Below are positions 10,987 to 22,700 of a DNA stretch of 64,000 nucleotides, one piece after another. Under the pieces are notes generated by a model. It searched no databases. It had not been told where the DNA came from and worked only from the letters and a program-made list of their open reading frames with translations. Every line of letters begins with the position of its first letter. Position 1 is the stretch's first letter. The DNA is from Globodera rostochiensis (lineage: Eukaryota; Nematoda; Chromadorea; Rhabditida; Heteroderidae), in the NCBI GenBank assembly GCA_018350325.1, contig JAEVLN010000002.1, forward strand, positions 2,506,295 to 2,570,294, read 5' to 3'. The position numbers and the translations under genes were made by a program.

Positions 10987-13900
10987 TTATGATGCATTTT
11001 GTTTGGCAATTTCTTTTCGGTCCACCAAAAGCGCAAAAACGGCCAATTCATAGACAGCAATAATTGTGAGGCCAAAATAAAGGCCGAGCACCCCGCCGAC
11101 GTCCGCTGAAAGCGCGCGAAAAATGTCCGATATAAAAAATGGTTAATTAAATTTAACTAATTAATTAATTAGTTAATTAATTATTCTTCCCAACATAAAA
11201 GTTCCCAAAGTGTGTAGTCGTCTCGGTAAACGATGCGTTGGAAGGTCATGCCGCGGTAGTGCACCGTCAGGAGGGCCATGTTGGAGCTGTGAGATGATTG
11301 ATTGGACGATTAAAGTCAATTAAAATTTAAATATTAAACGCCTCATTAAAATTTAAATATTAAACGCCTCATTAAAATTTAAATATTAAATGCCTCATTA
11401 AATTTAATTATTAAATGCCTCATTAAAATTTAATTATTAAATGCCTCATTAAAATTTAAATATTAAATGCCTCATTAAAATTTAAATATTAAACGCCTCA
11501 TTAAATTTAATTATTAAATGCCTCATTAAAATTTAAATATTAAATGCCTCATTAAAATTTAATTATTAAACGCCTCATAAAATCCTCCAAAAGTCGCGCG
11601 CCGCTGTTTTGTGCCAGAAATTTGGCAAAACGTTTGAACCATTCGTTGTTCGGCCGGCCCTCGGACGGCTTGGCCAGCACGGGCCAATTCTGCGCCGGGC
11701 GGACATGGCAATTTTGAATTTTCGAATTAATGGGACAAAAAAAAAACAATTGCTGTGGTGCCGTCCAACAATTGCCGTGCCAACGTCATTTTCGTCTCCA
11801 GACAATTCAGTCCCACTCCGTCGCCGCCGGCGCGTCCGCCGCCGCCGCCATTTTCCATTCCTTCCATCAAAGTCAAAAAATGTTCCAACGATTTTCTCAA
11901 TTTTTTCAATGTCTAAAAAATAAAACGATAAATAAATATAAAAAGTATTTTTAAAGAGTTTTAAAAAAAAACAATTATCTCATTTAAACTCTGCAAATTT
12001 TCCTCTGCATAAAACTGCGCAATTGGAATTGGATTTGGCGGTGTGCTGTTCAAAGTCAGCGCCAATTCCAAAGTGCCCTGGCGGTAGGAGGAGGAGCTGA
12101 ACTGCTTCAAAATGATGAACACTTTTTTGTTGAATAATTTTTCGTTTTTTTTTTGCTAATTGAATCATTAAAAAAAGATTTACGCAATTAGCTGTTGAAT
12201 GTTGCGCACCACACCGTCCGTGTTGTTCAGCAACATGATGCAGTTCGAATTGGAAATGCTGACGGGACACGGATACCACGGATACCACTGGAACAAAAAA
12301 ATAAATTAAACTTTATAAAATGATGCATAAAAAATTATTTGTATTCAAATATTAAATGTTTTATTTTAGAAAAATGTTTTAAATTTAATTTGCTCACAAC
12401 TTTGAACGAATTGTTCCGAAAATAGTTCAGAAACTCATTTCCGAACTGTTCAATCGCATCACGAAAGTGTTCATCGCCGGTGCACAGCTCCAACTTGGCC
12501 AAGTCCAGCTCCGTAAGACGGCTGAGAGGTGCCAAATTTGGCGGTGGCACTTGGCCAAGAAAGCCGACAATGTCCTCAGCAAAAAGTGGCGGAAATGTGA
12601 AGGAACTGTGAGGCACAAAATTGGAGGTGCTTCGGGACTCCCGTTCGGGACTTTCTGGGTAAGTCCCGGTCCGGCATTTATCTCGAATCCCGGTTCGGAA
12701 GCCCAATCGGCTCAAAAATCAAACAGAAATCCCGAGAGGCATTAGGGATTTACCTAATCCCAAAACTCAAAAACCCGGCAACTTCAAAAGGCCGGCAACT
12801 TCAAAAAGCCGGCAACTTCAAAAAGCCGGCACGTGCCCGCCAACCCGGTTTCCAGGCCAAAATGGCACCCCGCCGGAGGGGATGCCTTTCGTGAGTGGAA
12901 AACAATGGGCTAAACTAATTGGCAAAATGAAAGCGCACTTTCCGTAGAGAATGCGATAGATTGTGACCATCATCACGTAATAATCGTCCAGAAACTGACT
13001 TAGCTGTCCACTGGCTTTCCAACTTAAAAATGTGCCATTTTTATTTGTTTTCATTTAAATTTAAATTTAAAAATGCATTTTTAACACATTTTTTCATGCT
13101 TTCCAACTTACATATTCGTTTGCGTGCCTTCCCTTGCCCACGGATCTCCGCGGATGTTCGGAAATTTGTGTTCGTTGATCTTGTCCACGAGTTGAAGCTG
13201 TTCGGCCATGTATTGGTTCTGCACCGCGTCCCCAACACTGGTGTTCAGCATCTCCAACGTCAGCTCGTGCACCGCGTAGTCGGCCGTGTATTCCACCGAC
13301 ACACACGCATTTGGACAGTCCGCTATTTAATTAATTTATTCAATTAATTAAATTTGTTTTTTTAATGTAGCAGCTCCAAAGCACCCGTCCGGTACAGCTC
13401 GCTTTGGATGGGTCCACATTTGAGCACCTCCAGCAGTGAACAGTTGTGCTCAGTGTCGCCGATGTATTCGGCCAGAAACAAATCGGCATTTTGAAATGGG
13501 GGGAAACAGTTACAAATGGAAAGCAAAAGGGGACAGGACACACTGTGCACGGACACGCCTTGCGCACCTCGGCCTTGCACCAGCGGCACGACTCAAAAAT
13601 TGAAAATTTTAAATAATTTGGTGCTTCTTCAAAATTCATAAAAATTATTTTGATTTGTTTCAAATTAATTAAATTAATTTGTGCAATGCTTACGGTCGGT
13701 GAATAAGTGAAATTGGACGGCACACAGCCGGGTGCATATTTTGCGTCACAGTCTTCGTCCTGAACACAAATTAATGAGAGACATAATTAACTAATTAGTA
13801 ATTACCTAATTAATTTCAGATATTATTAAATCTTATGCCGCAAAAATAATCTCACCAAAATCTCGGACATCCCCCGGAGGGTCACTTCCACGTGCTTTCC

Positions 13901-16900
13901 CGAGTTCAGTTCAATCGAATTTGCCTAAACGAGATACACGACGCTTTTGAATTTGTAAATAATTAAATAATTATTTTAAAACATTAATTTAATTTATTCC
14001 ATTTTTGCCCTCCCGAGTTTAGCTCAATCGAATTTGCCTGAAAACGATACGACGCTTTTGAATTGTAAATAATTAAATAATTATTTTAAAAACATTAATT
14101 TAATTTATTCCATTTTTGCCCTTATAATGTGCCGACGTCCCCCGCCGGCGCCGTCGCCGCCGGCGTCGTTGGCGTCGTCACTGACCGGCGCCTCGTCGTC
14201 GTCGTACACCAAATAGACGCGAATTTTGCTGTTCGGATGCGACTCCAACAAATTTGTCTTCACCAAAATGTAGTCAAAAAATTGTTCCGAACTCATCGCC
14301 TCCGGCGTTATTTGCGTCCTGCGAACAGTTTGAATTTTTTTCGCAATTTAAGTCAATTTTTGTTATTTTAAACATTACCATTAATTTGAAAAAAATAATA
14401 AAAATATACGGATCAAATTATTTTTCTAACTTTATTTGTTTATTTATTTATTTTAAAACGATTAAACAATAATTATACATTTATCCTTCGACAATTAATT
14501 CCGGTCTTCGGAAGGGTTGCTCCCCGATCCCTCGGGGGGTAATTAATTAAAATAAATTAATTTTATTTTTGCCTTTTGCGGGCGCCTCCCAACGCACAGA
14601 GTCCGTTGTCCACCTGCCAGCTCCATTCCCATTCGCCAGGCTCATTTTCGAAGAAAATGCCTTAATTAATTCAAAAACTTTGAAAAAATAGTTTTTACAA
14701 AATAATTAAAATTACCCTTTTTTCAAATAATAAATATTCTTTTTTTATTATATATTTTCGCACTTTTCACAATTAATTCGCGCGGTCGCATCCAAACATT
14801 TTGCACATAATCAAAATAATCCTTTTGCTGTTTCTCAAATTCGGCGTATAATTTGGCAATTCGTTTCATTCGACAGCCAATGAATTGGTCAAAATTTGAG
14901 GACGAATTTGCGTTGGCATTCTAATCAATTAACAAAATGATTTTAAATGGTGTTTAATTATTTATTTAATTATTAAAAAAATGAAAGTATTTTTTTTTTG
15001 GTAAATTTTTGCCGAATTTTCGAAGTTTGGTCAAAATTTGAGGACGAATTTGCTTTTCAAAATTATTTTAAATGTGTTTAATTATTTATTTAATTTTAAA
15101 AAAATGAAAGTATTTTTTATTGGTAAATTTTTGCCGGATTTTCGAAGTTTTGAAATTTATCTTCCAACAGAAATTTGGCCAAACACCGGTCCAACGACGA
15201 CCTCAGCTGGGCATATTGTAATCTCTCGAAGCGAAAGCCTTAAAAGAAACAAATTTAAATATTTATAAATTTCTTTTAAAAAATTTCCTTCGCGTTTGCC
15301 TCGCAGCCCCGCGGGCGCTGTTGGAACAGTGAAATTTGCGTAGTCGAACAAAAACAAAATTGGGGAAAAAATTTGAACAAAAATAATATAAAAAAATCAA
15401 TTCAAAAAAAAATTACGCAAAGTGCCGCCCGAATTTCGATCAGCAAATGCAACTTTTTTGCTAAAGTAATGCCCGAAGTGCGCAAAACATTTGTCGCATT
15501 GAAAGTTGTGTTGAGGAATTTGCCGACCAATGAAAGCTCGGATTCGAGCTGTACAACAACGAACATAAATAATTAATTTTGGGCAAAAGATCATAAGCAT
15601 TTTAGCCCGAAGCATGGAGACGGGGACGGAGCAGTTCTTTCTTTCCCTTTCCCCCACACAATTCACATGCCATCGAATTGTTCAAATTGTACCCCGCCCG
15701 CCCCTTTCAACCAATCAGCGATCGAAGATCGATTCGGTCCCCGCCCCTTTCGGCCAATCAGCGATCGAAGATCGATTCGGTCCCCGCCCCTTTCAACCAA
15801 TCAGCGATCGAAGATCGATTCGGTCCCCGCCCCTTTTGACCAATCAGCGATCGAAGATCGATCGATTCGGTCCCCGCCCCTTTCGACCAATCAGCGATCG
15901 AAGATCGATCGATTCGGTCCCCGCCCCTTTCGACCAATCAGCGATCGAAGATCGATCGATTCGGTCCCCGTCCCTTTCGACCAATCAGCGATCGATTGAT
16001 CGATTCGGTCCCCGCCCCTTTCGACCACTCAGCGATTGATCGATCAATTCGGTCCCCGCCCCTTTCGACCAATCAGCGATCGATTGATCGATTCGGTCCC
16101 CGCCCCTTTCGACCAATCACTAATCAGCGGTTGGCCTACGGAGATAAAGCCACGAAAACACTGAGTGGAAGAGCAAGAGGCCGGCAGCGGCCCGCTGGGA
16201 CTGATCAACCCGGAAGCCCTCCTTCGGGAAGATGAAACGGCCTACTGTTCCCAGTCCCCCAAATTGCCCAACTGGAGCTGAGTCCGACCCCGCGGGGGCC
16301 ATTCACCAGCGCCCTTCCCCCGGGCCCGGGCACGGCGTGCACTAATTAAATATTTTATTTGTCATCCTTTTCTGCTGCTGACCTGCTTAATGAAGTCTGG
16401 CTTCAACTTCTCCTCCATTTGATAATTGTACACCAACTGACGGAAGTCCGCGCTGACACCGCGGCTGCGCAACAGAGAGCTTTAGGGGGAGGGGGGACAA
16501 ACAAATTAATTAATAATCAATTAATTATTAATTAATATTCAAAGGGCCCGCCCGCTCTGTTGCGTGACGCAGACGAGGAAGCGCGGCTGTCGGATTGGCT
16601 GTCCCTCCGTCTCCGTCACTGTGGCCACGCGTTGGCCCGCCGACTGGCGAAATTTGTCCCAAAAGTACAGCGATTGGAAACAAATCAAAAAGCTGCACAA
16701 AAACATGACGGAAGCGGCGATTATTCTGCAACAAACAAAAATAAAAAAATGGAAATTTGTGTCACTTTTTAATTTATGAACAAATTAAACATGACGATTT
16801 GGAACGGTCACTAAAAAATTGTTCCAGCAGAATATGTACAATAAGTGTAAGTGATTCCGCTGGTTGGAGCGTAGACGGTTAAAACCGGGGTTGAGCCCCG

Positions 16901-17419
16901 TCCCCGAATCCCCGGTTTTTTTGAATTTTTCGGGGTTTTTCTTAGAAAACTCCTGAACCCCGACTTTTTTGGTCGGGGACAAAAACCCCGACCCCGACTT
17001 TTTCCGCCCCCGAGGGGTCGGGGCTTAACCCTAGTTAAAACGCCTGGGGCGCTGGCACAAAATCCATGAAGAGCTAGCTCTGCCCACGGATTGGGTAAAA
17101 AAGTCGTGGGTTCGAGGAGTCCCACCCCTCCGGGGTTAGCATTTGCCAATGTTTACTCAATTAATTAATTAATTAAATGTCCGTTCACCTGACCCACAAC
17201 GGCTGATTTGAATGGAGCAGCCGAAACCCGACCAGCGAAGTGAAGTCACAAAATTGGTCCCAATTCGATGTCAATGTCAACGCTTTTGCGCCGACGGCAT
17301 TTTTCGATGGCATTTCAATAAAGCCTGAGGGGTTTTGGAAAGCTTTGTTCTCGGCTTTATCTTTTTGAAACGAAAACGAATGAAGTCCTTTCAACAAAAT
17401 TCCTCACCATTTCCGCCAT
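10987..17419 (-). CDS. Degenerin/ENaC-family cation channel subunit
   Basis: About 20 exons on the minus strand. Cytosolic start (17419 or 17313) to NWDQFCDFTSLVGF; TM1 at about 16755-16680 (VMFLCSFLICFQSLYFW); a long extracellular loop in exons near 16480, 15570, 15350, 15240, 14930, 14650, 14330, 13930; the cysteine-rich domain (DCDAKYAPGC, SCRWCKAEVRKAC, CNCFPPF, ADCPNACVSVEY) at about 13750-13100; a final extracellular stretch (VHYRGMTFQRIVYRDDYT); and TM2 with the family signature (DVGGVLGLYFGLTIIAVYEL) at about 11090-11030; stop at 10987-10989. Degenerins are trimeric, amiloride-sensitive sodium channels used in touch, proprioception and ligand sensing. Oddities: the N-terminal gating His-Gly motif reads Val-Gly; the join AEVRKA to CNCFPPF (about 13560) has no clean canonical intron; the TM1 exon seems to need a GC donor; introns hold many minisatellites. 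Exact exon ends and the start codon are provisional. Confidence 0.82.
11325..11582. repeat. AT-rich 25-27-bp tandem repeat in degenerin intron
   Basis: About ten copies of a unit with core TTAAATATTAAATGCCTCAT, variants of one or two bases, lying directly beside the exon that ends near 11585. Confidence 0.93.
12770..12850. repeat. 17-18-bp tandem repeat
   Basis: Three to four copies of CCGGCAACTTCAAAAAG, in an intron of the degenerin gene. Confidence 0.85.
13899..14122. repeat. 113-bp tandem duplication that copies part of a degenerin exon
   Basis: Two units of about 113 bp start at 13899 and 14012 with the same block (CCCGAGTT.AG.TCAATCGAA). The first unit contains the 5' half of the real exon (translation NSIELNSGK on the minus strand). 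The second keeps those codons but the exon is cut off after LNSGG, so it is an exon relic. Confidence 0.85.
14887..15150. repeat. Diverged tandem duplication, period about 142 bp
   Basis: GGTCAAAATTTGAGGACGAA occurs at 14887 and 15029, each followed by similar AT-rich sequence; the flank GCCG(A/G)ATTTTCGAAGTTT occurs before the second copy and again near 15133. The first copy overlaps a degenerin exon (minus-strand NFDQFIGC), so this is another exon-fragment duplication. Confidence 0.8.
15706..16125. repeat. CCAAT/GC-box-like minisatellite in degenerin intron
   Basis: About ten units of 38-46 bp, each with a perfect CCAATCAGCGATCG (one with CCACTCAGCG) and a GGTCCCCGCCCCTTT block. CCAATCA and CCCCGCCCC are the classic NF-Y and Sp1-type binding sequences, so the array would offer clustered sites; that use is inference. 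The length of the ATCGATCG spacer differs between early and late units. Confidence 0.92.
17035..17155. repeat. Possible tRNA-derived SINE fragment
   Basis: Contains a B-box-like GTGGGTTCGAGGAGTCCCAC, close to the T arm of a tRNA but with a few extra bases, and upstream an A-box-like TGGCACAAAATCC. It cannot fold as a normal tRNA. Located in a degenerin intron, next to a degenerate GGGGT-rich repeat (16860-17030). Confidence 0.35.
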
Positions 17420-17772
17420 TGTTTAGGTTTTGGAATGGCATTTTCTGTATAATTATTGACGGGTAAATTTTTTTGCCCCATAAATTTTGCTTAGGAATTT
17501 TATATTTATTGTAAATAAAAATAATTCGTTAAAGTTGGCGTAATTTGTCCCTAAAAGATCGGAGCATTAATTAATATTTGGCATTTGAAGGAAATGATTT
17601 ATCAAAACTGTTCAAAGGAAAGTTTTAATTTGCAAAACAAATGAAAACATCGTTTAAAAATGCCATAATCAAAATACAAAAATTGGCATCGACAGTCCCT
17701 GGCATTCCGTCGGTTCGATTGATCAGCTGCAGCTTCAATTCCGTTCTGATCTGATCGATCAGACCAAATCGA

Positions 17773-18077
17773 TCAGATCAGCATGCACGACTTCTTCTCC
17801 TGGTACGGGTTGTGTTCCATTCGTCCGGTCAACAGACAGTCGCCCTCTTTGTGCCCCTCACAAAAAGCGACAAGACTGGCAAAATGCCGTAAAATAACAC
17901 TTTGAAAAAGCGGAAAATAAAAAAACCCAACTCTTTGGCCGCCTCAGAGCTGAAAAAATGATTCAATTATTTTTTTAATTATTTTTAAAACAAATTTTTG
18001 AAAGAAACCCACACTTTGTGCCGCTGCAAATTGGCCTCCTGACGCAACTGTTGGACAGTAAGCCGAGCCTGTTCCAT
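17773..18077 (-). CDS. Heterotrimeric G protein gamma subunit
   Basis: Three exons, 18077-18013, 17949-17932 and 17875-17773, join in phase to 61 residues, right for a gamma subunit. The protein matches the family end to end: an N-terminal helix (LTVQQLRQEANLQRHKV), SEAAKDLVAFCEGHKEGD, LLTG in the place of the usual LLTP, NPYQEKKSC and a CAAX box CMLI. The cysteine would be prenylated (the final Ile/Leu favours geranylgeranyl) and the gamma subunit would pair with beta at the plasma membrane. The middle exon is only 18 bp. An unusual point is Cys for Pro in the DPLL motif (GDCLLTG). It lies 353 bp upstream of the degenerin gene on the same strand, wider than normal nematode operon spacing. 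Confidence 0.9.
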
Positions 18078-19791
18078 TGTCAGAGTATTTTTGTGGCACG
18101 GAAATTGGGCCAATAAATCAGAAAAATATATATAAACGAAGAAAAAAAAGGCATTTATATGATTGACTTAAAGATCTCGTTCTTCGATCGAGAATCTCGA
18201 ATCTTAAAGATCTCGGTCTTCGTTCTTCGATCGAAAATCTCTTAAAGATTTCGTTCTTCGATCGGGAATCTCGAATCTTAAAGATCTCGTTCTTTGATCA
18301 AGAATCTCAAACCTTAAAGATATCGTTCTTCGATCGAGAATCTCGATCAGTCTGTGCTCTAATTCTAGCACCGTTTTTATTTGCAAATCGCGACGAATCG
18401 TTCACCGATTGAGGGGGAGGACACCTCGGGACGGCCAAGTCGTTCGAGAAAATTCCCGACTTTTGTTAGCCCATGTCGCCCCCGGGGACTTTTGGGGCGG
18501 CCCAAATGCTTTTAGGTCCGAGCATTACTGGCTAATAATAAATACTCAAAAGCGATGATAGCCCCCCCAAAGTCGCATTGTGTCGCCAACGCGTGACTAT
18601 GGAAACGACCGGAACCGCCGGCGGCGCAGTCGGACGGACAGTCAATGAAAATGAATGGGGGCGGGTGAAAATGGGCGCAAATGTCCCTGGGGGGGGGGGG
18701 GGGGGGGCCAAATTTGGCACGGCACAATATCTGATGAGGGGGGGGGGGGCGCAATTTGTGCCTCTCTTGGGGGGGGGGGGAGGGGACCCAAGGGCTCACT
18801 CAATTGGTCTCAGGGGGCTGAGGTCGCGGCGTTCAAATGCCAATTTTATTTTCAATTTGGGCACAAAAGCGGAGGGGGGGGGGGAGGGGGCGGGCCCTCC
18901 GGGGCAACTTGTGCCACCGAAACATAAATCACTTTTTGGGCATAATTTGCCTTTTGCATTCATTTTGGTCATCTTTAAAGCGTTGTGATGCGTTTATATG
19001 ACACATGGAAAGTCTCCGGGCTGAAGGCTAATCGACAAAATTTGCATAATTAAATGAATGAATTTCTCCAAAAAAAGAATTTGCATTTTGTTAAAACGGA
19101 CAATTCAATTCCATTCAATTGCTATGCCATCAAATGCTCGCCACTAAATAAACTCTTTTCTTTAATGAAATTCAAAATTAAAATTGCATTTCCAATTAAA
19201 ATATAATCTTTTAAAACAACAATAAATAAAAATGCTTCCAAAATGTGGATCAATTTTATCACAAAGCTTCGGGACTGTTGAAGGCGAACGGTAACAGCCA
19301 AATTGGAAAAAAGATTACTGTAACATTCGTAGGGTTGGAGTGTTTGTTGGCAAATGAATGCCGAAAAAGCTGTGTTTGTTCGGCACGATAAAAGCCTTTA
19401 CCGATGCAAATTTAGCTTCTTCAACGATAAATGACCGAAAAATCAGTAATTAGTGATTATCGATTAATGATTAACCGATCGATTGATCAATTAGCAAAAA
19501 ATCATTTGCCAAAACACTCGGCGTGAACATATATTGGTGTAGAAATGATTGTTGCACTATGCGTTATAATTATGAGGAAGTGTGGCAAAGTTCAGGTTGT
19601 TGTTGAAGCGGATCAATCAATTTGAACAAAAAGTGTAAACAGAGCAAAAGTGGGGGGGGCAGCTAGCGAAAGAGCATTTTGTGGAGAAGGCTTAGGATCA
19701 AAGCAACAAAAAAAAACTGATCAAACTGATCAGACTCTGAGGAATATATGACGATTAAGAACAATGGAATGTTTTGTGCCTGCCAGCCGCC
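18078..19791. other. Intergenic region upstream of the G gamma gene
   Basis: No gene seen. It holds a degenerate 36-bp repeat (18170-18350; cores AAAGATCTCGTTCTTCGATCG and GAGAATCTCGA), a G-rich block with several poly(G) runs (18690-18900), and a possible decayed relative of the 155-bp inverted-repeat element described at 20002 (TGTTTGTTCGGCACGATAA near 19373, TTTGCCAAAACACT near 19507). Confidence 0.6.
18170..18350. repeat. Degenerate 36-bp tandem repeat
   Basis: About five units built from CTTAAAGATCTCGTTCTTCG followed by ATCGAGAATCTCGAAT. Each unit contains short inverted halves (GAGA/TCTC). Confidence 0.85.
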
Positions 19792-22700
19792 TCAACCGTC
19801 GCTGATCAGCTGCTCAACAAAGTCGGTGTAGTTCAGCCGGGACGGGAAACGTCGGCCAAACTCCGCGATGGCATGCCGTCGCCGAACATGAGTCATTTGA
19901 TAGCTGAAAATGGCACACAATAATTGGCTTACATTCGACACGTATTTATATGTTTTTTAATAGCCGAGCAGAAGATTTTAAATGGATTTGTGATCACTAT
20001 TAGTGTTCGGCACGTACGATAAATTCGATAATTATCGCGATAAATTTTTCGATAATTATCGCGATACTATCGATCGAAGAAAATCCGGATATTTCGATAA
20101 CGATAATTTATCGAAATATCATATCGTTTATCGATCAAAGCCATTTGCCGAACACTCACTATTGCTAAAAGACTGCTCGAATTGTTTGGTTTTGAATAGT
20201 GTGATCAGCTGCTGGTTGTTGTTGTTGTTGTCCTTACTTTTCCAACTCGACCGCCTTGCGACGCGCCACGTTGCAGATGGTCTGCCGCAACAGAGCCGGC
20301 AACGCGCCCATGGACACGACGGTGCCGTTCAGCAACGGGCCCGGCTGACCGTACTTCAACAAAATTCAATTTATAATTCTTTTAGAATTTGAAAAAGCCT
20401 AAAATTGCCTTCCCTACCTTTGTCCATACTCCGGCCACCTGCACTCGGCACAGGCCCCGCTCAATTGGGGAGAGGAAGAAGCACAAATGGTCGGGGGGCG
20501 GAGGCTGCACATGGAGCGACTGAAATTGTGGCGTTTGTGCCGTCGCAGACAGCGGGCAACGTGCCGAAAGTTCGGCGGCGCTTGCTGCTGTCGTTGGTGC
20601 CATTGCGGTGATTGGCACGGTGCCGACCGGTGTGAATTGGATCAGATCATCTGCAAAAGGGGAGGGGAGCGGGTTGAAGATCGACGGCTTTTCAGTAAAT
20701 GTTTTCTTGGAGATCCGACCCAAACAAGCAGTTCTTGCTCATTTCTTGGCACAAAAAATCCAAAATGAATTTCCCCATAAAATTGATGTACGGCTTGGGA
20801 AGTGTGGGGTGGGGGGGGGAGGGGGTACGGCACTTGCCCAGCGGGAATGTGTCCATGTCCTCCGTCCGTTCCAGCCACACCACCAAAATGCGTTGGTCCG
20901 CGCATCGCTTTGCGTACGCCTTGGCCGCCCCAGTCATTGTCGCCGTTGTGGTCGTCACCGTGGCGGCCTCCGACTTGCTGGTGGTGGTGGAGGCGGTGTC
21001 GTCGGCCGAGACGCAACTCTTTGTTCGCGCACGGTCCTGCGACAGTTGTTGGACATTGGCATTGGCATTGGCATGGGAATCGTCGGCAAAGGACGGCAAC
21101 GTAAGACTGCCATTTCTATGGGAGGTATCAAAGATAGTCAGAGCCACTCGCTTAATGCTAATGCTAATTAGGGCCACTCGCTAATGCTAATTATGGTCAC
21201 TCGCCAATGCTAATGCTAATTAGAGAAAGGACCGATCGAGATTCTTGATCGTAATCTCGATCGGTCCTCAAGTCCTTTCTCTAATGCTAATTAGGGTTAG
21301 GGTTGTCGGTTTCGAAAACCCCGTAAAATCTTGGAAAATTTTGGTTCGGGTAACCGCAAAATTAGCAGAAACCGACAACCCTGCTCGCAAAGCTTTGTGC
21401 CTCACCTCCTCTCATCCGGATCAACAACATTTTTGGTCATGACGGACTCTGTAAATCAAATCAAAAATCGTTTAAAGAATTACATAATTAAGCATTTGTC
21501 ATCAATTAGAAACTGGTGAAGTTAGTTGACAAAAAGCACACACAAAAAGCAATTATTTATTATGTATAAGCCAAGCTTGATGCGTGCTAACACAAAACTT
21601 TTGTGCTAATAAATAAATAAATAAATAAATACACATAAACTGTTCAGCACCAACCCCTTCTGCTGCTTGTCGAAAAAGATGATTTTGGGGAGGTTAAATT
21701 GCACGTGGTGGAGGTGAACTGCTCCAGCTTCTCCAGCTGCTTCAACTGTTGTTGTTGCTGCAGCAGTTGTTGTTGTTGTTGTTCAACTTGTTCAAACCCA
21801 AACAGTTCGCTGCTGGACGATGCCAATTCAATTCGGGAGGACGGCCTCCGACCCGTCCCCGTCGGCGTCGTCGTTGATGTTCTCTGTTCGTCATTTTCTG
21901 GCAGAACATTTTGCGGTTGCTGTTGTGGAGTTTTGCTGGACCGCCGAAAGAACGACTTGAAGTACGAGGACATCGAGGCGGCGGAGGTGGCCGGTTGCAT
22001 TGGCATTGGCGTTGGCGTTTTTGGCACCAATTCAAGCGATGGTTGTGCAAAAGTGCCGTCGCCGTCGCCGCCAACAACAACAGCTGCTTCTTCACTGCCA
22101 TCGCTGCCGCGTTGATTTTGCTGCTGCTGCTGCTGCTTTTTGATCAGTAGTGACTGATCAAATATGGTCGTCGACTTTCTCCGATCGCCTCCTCCACCGG
22201 TGCCGACCATGAGCATGTCCCGAAAGATGGACGAACGCCGACGTGCCGTTCTGCCCTCAGCGTCTGCAGGCGACAAGGTCAGCGGACTGATCGGTGGACT
22301 GTGCGCATCAATGAACCCGATGCTGTCCTGGCGTTGGACGGCACCGCAGCCCGTCGAGCAGACCAACCCGGTCAGGTCGAGCCGGTCCAGTTCGGCGGCA
22401 GCAGCAGCAGCAGTGCCACCCTTCCGGGCCGACAGCACAATGCTTCCGGATCCGGGGGACACCGTTCCGCTTCCGTCGTCCAACCCCGGTACGTACTGAA
22501 GCTGCTGCTGTTGTTGTACCCAACGTTGGTTGATGCTGCTGCCGCTTGAATCAATGCTCGCGTCGGGCGAGGAACGCCGTCGGCGACGATTCGCACGTGC
22601 CGAGCCCAAGACGAAGGAGGACTTTCGGCTACCGTCGGTGTCGCCGCAGCGTTCCTCTCTGCTGCTCGCCTGTCCGTCCATGGACGCTTTCATCTCGCGC

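Noticed and set aside
21289..21303. Telomere-like TTAGGGTTAGGG
   Set aside because: Only two units, in an intron; the usual nematode telomere repeat is TTAGGC.
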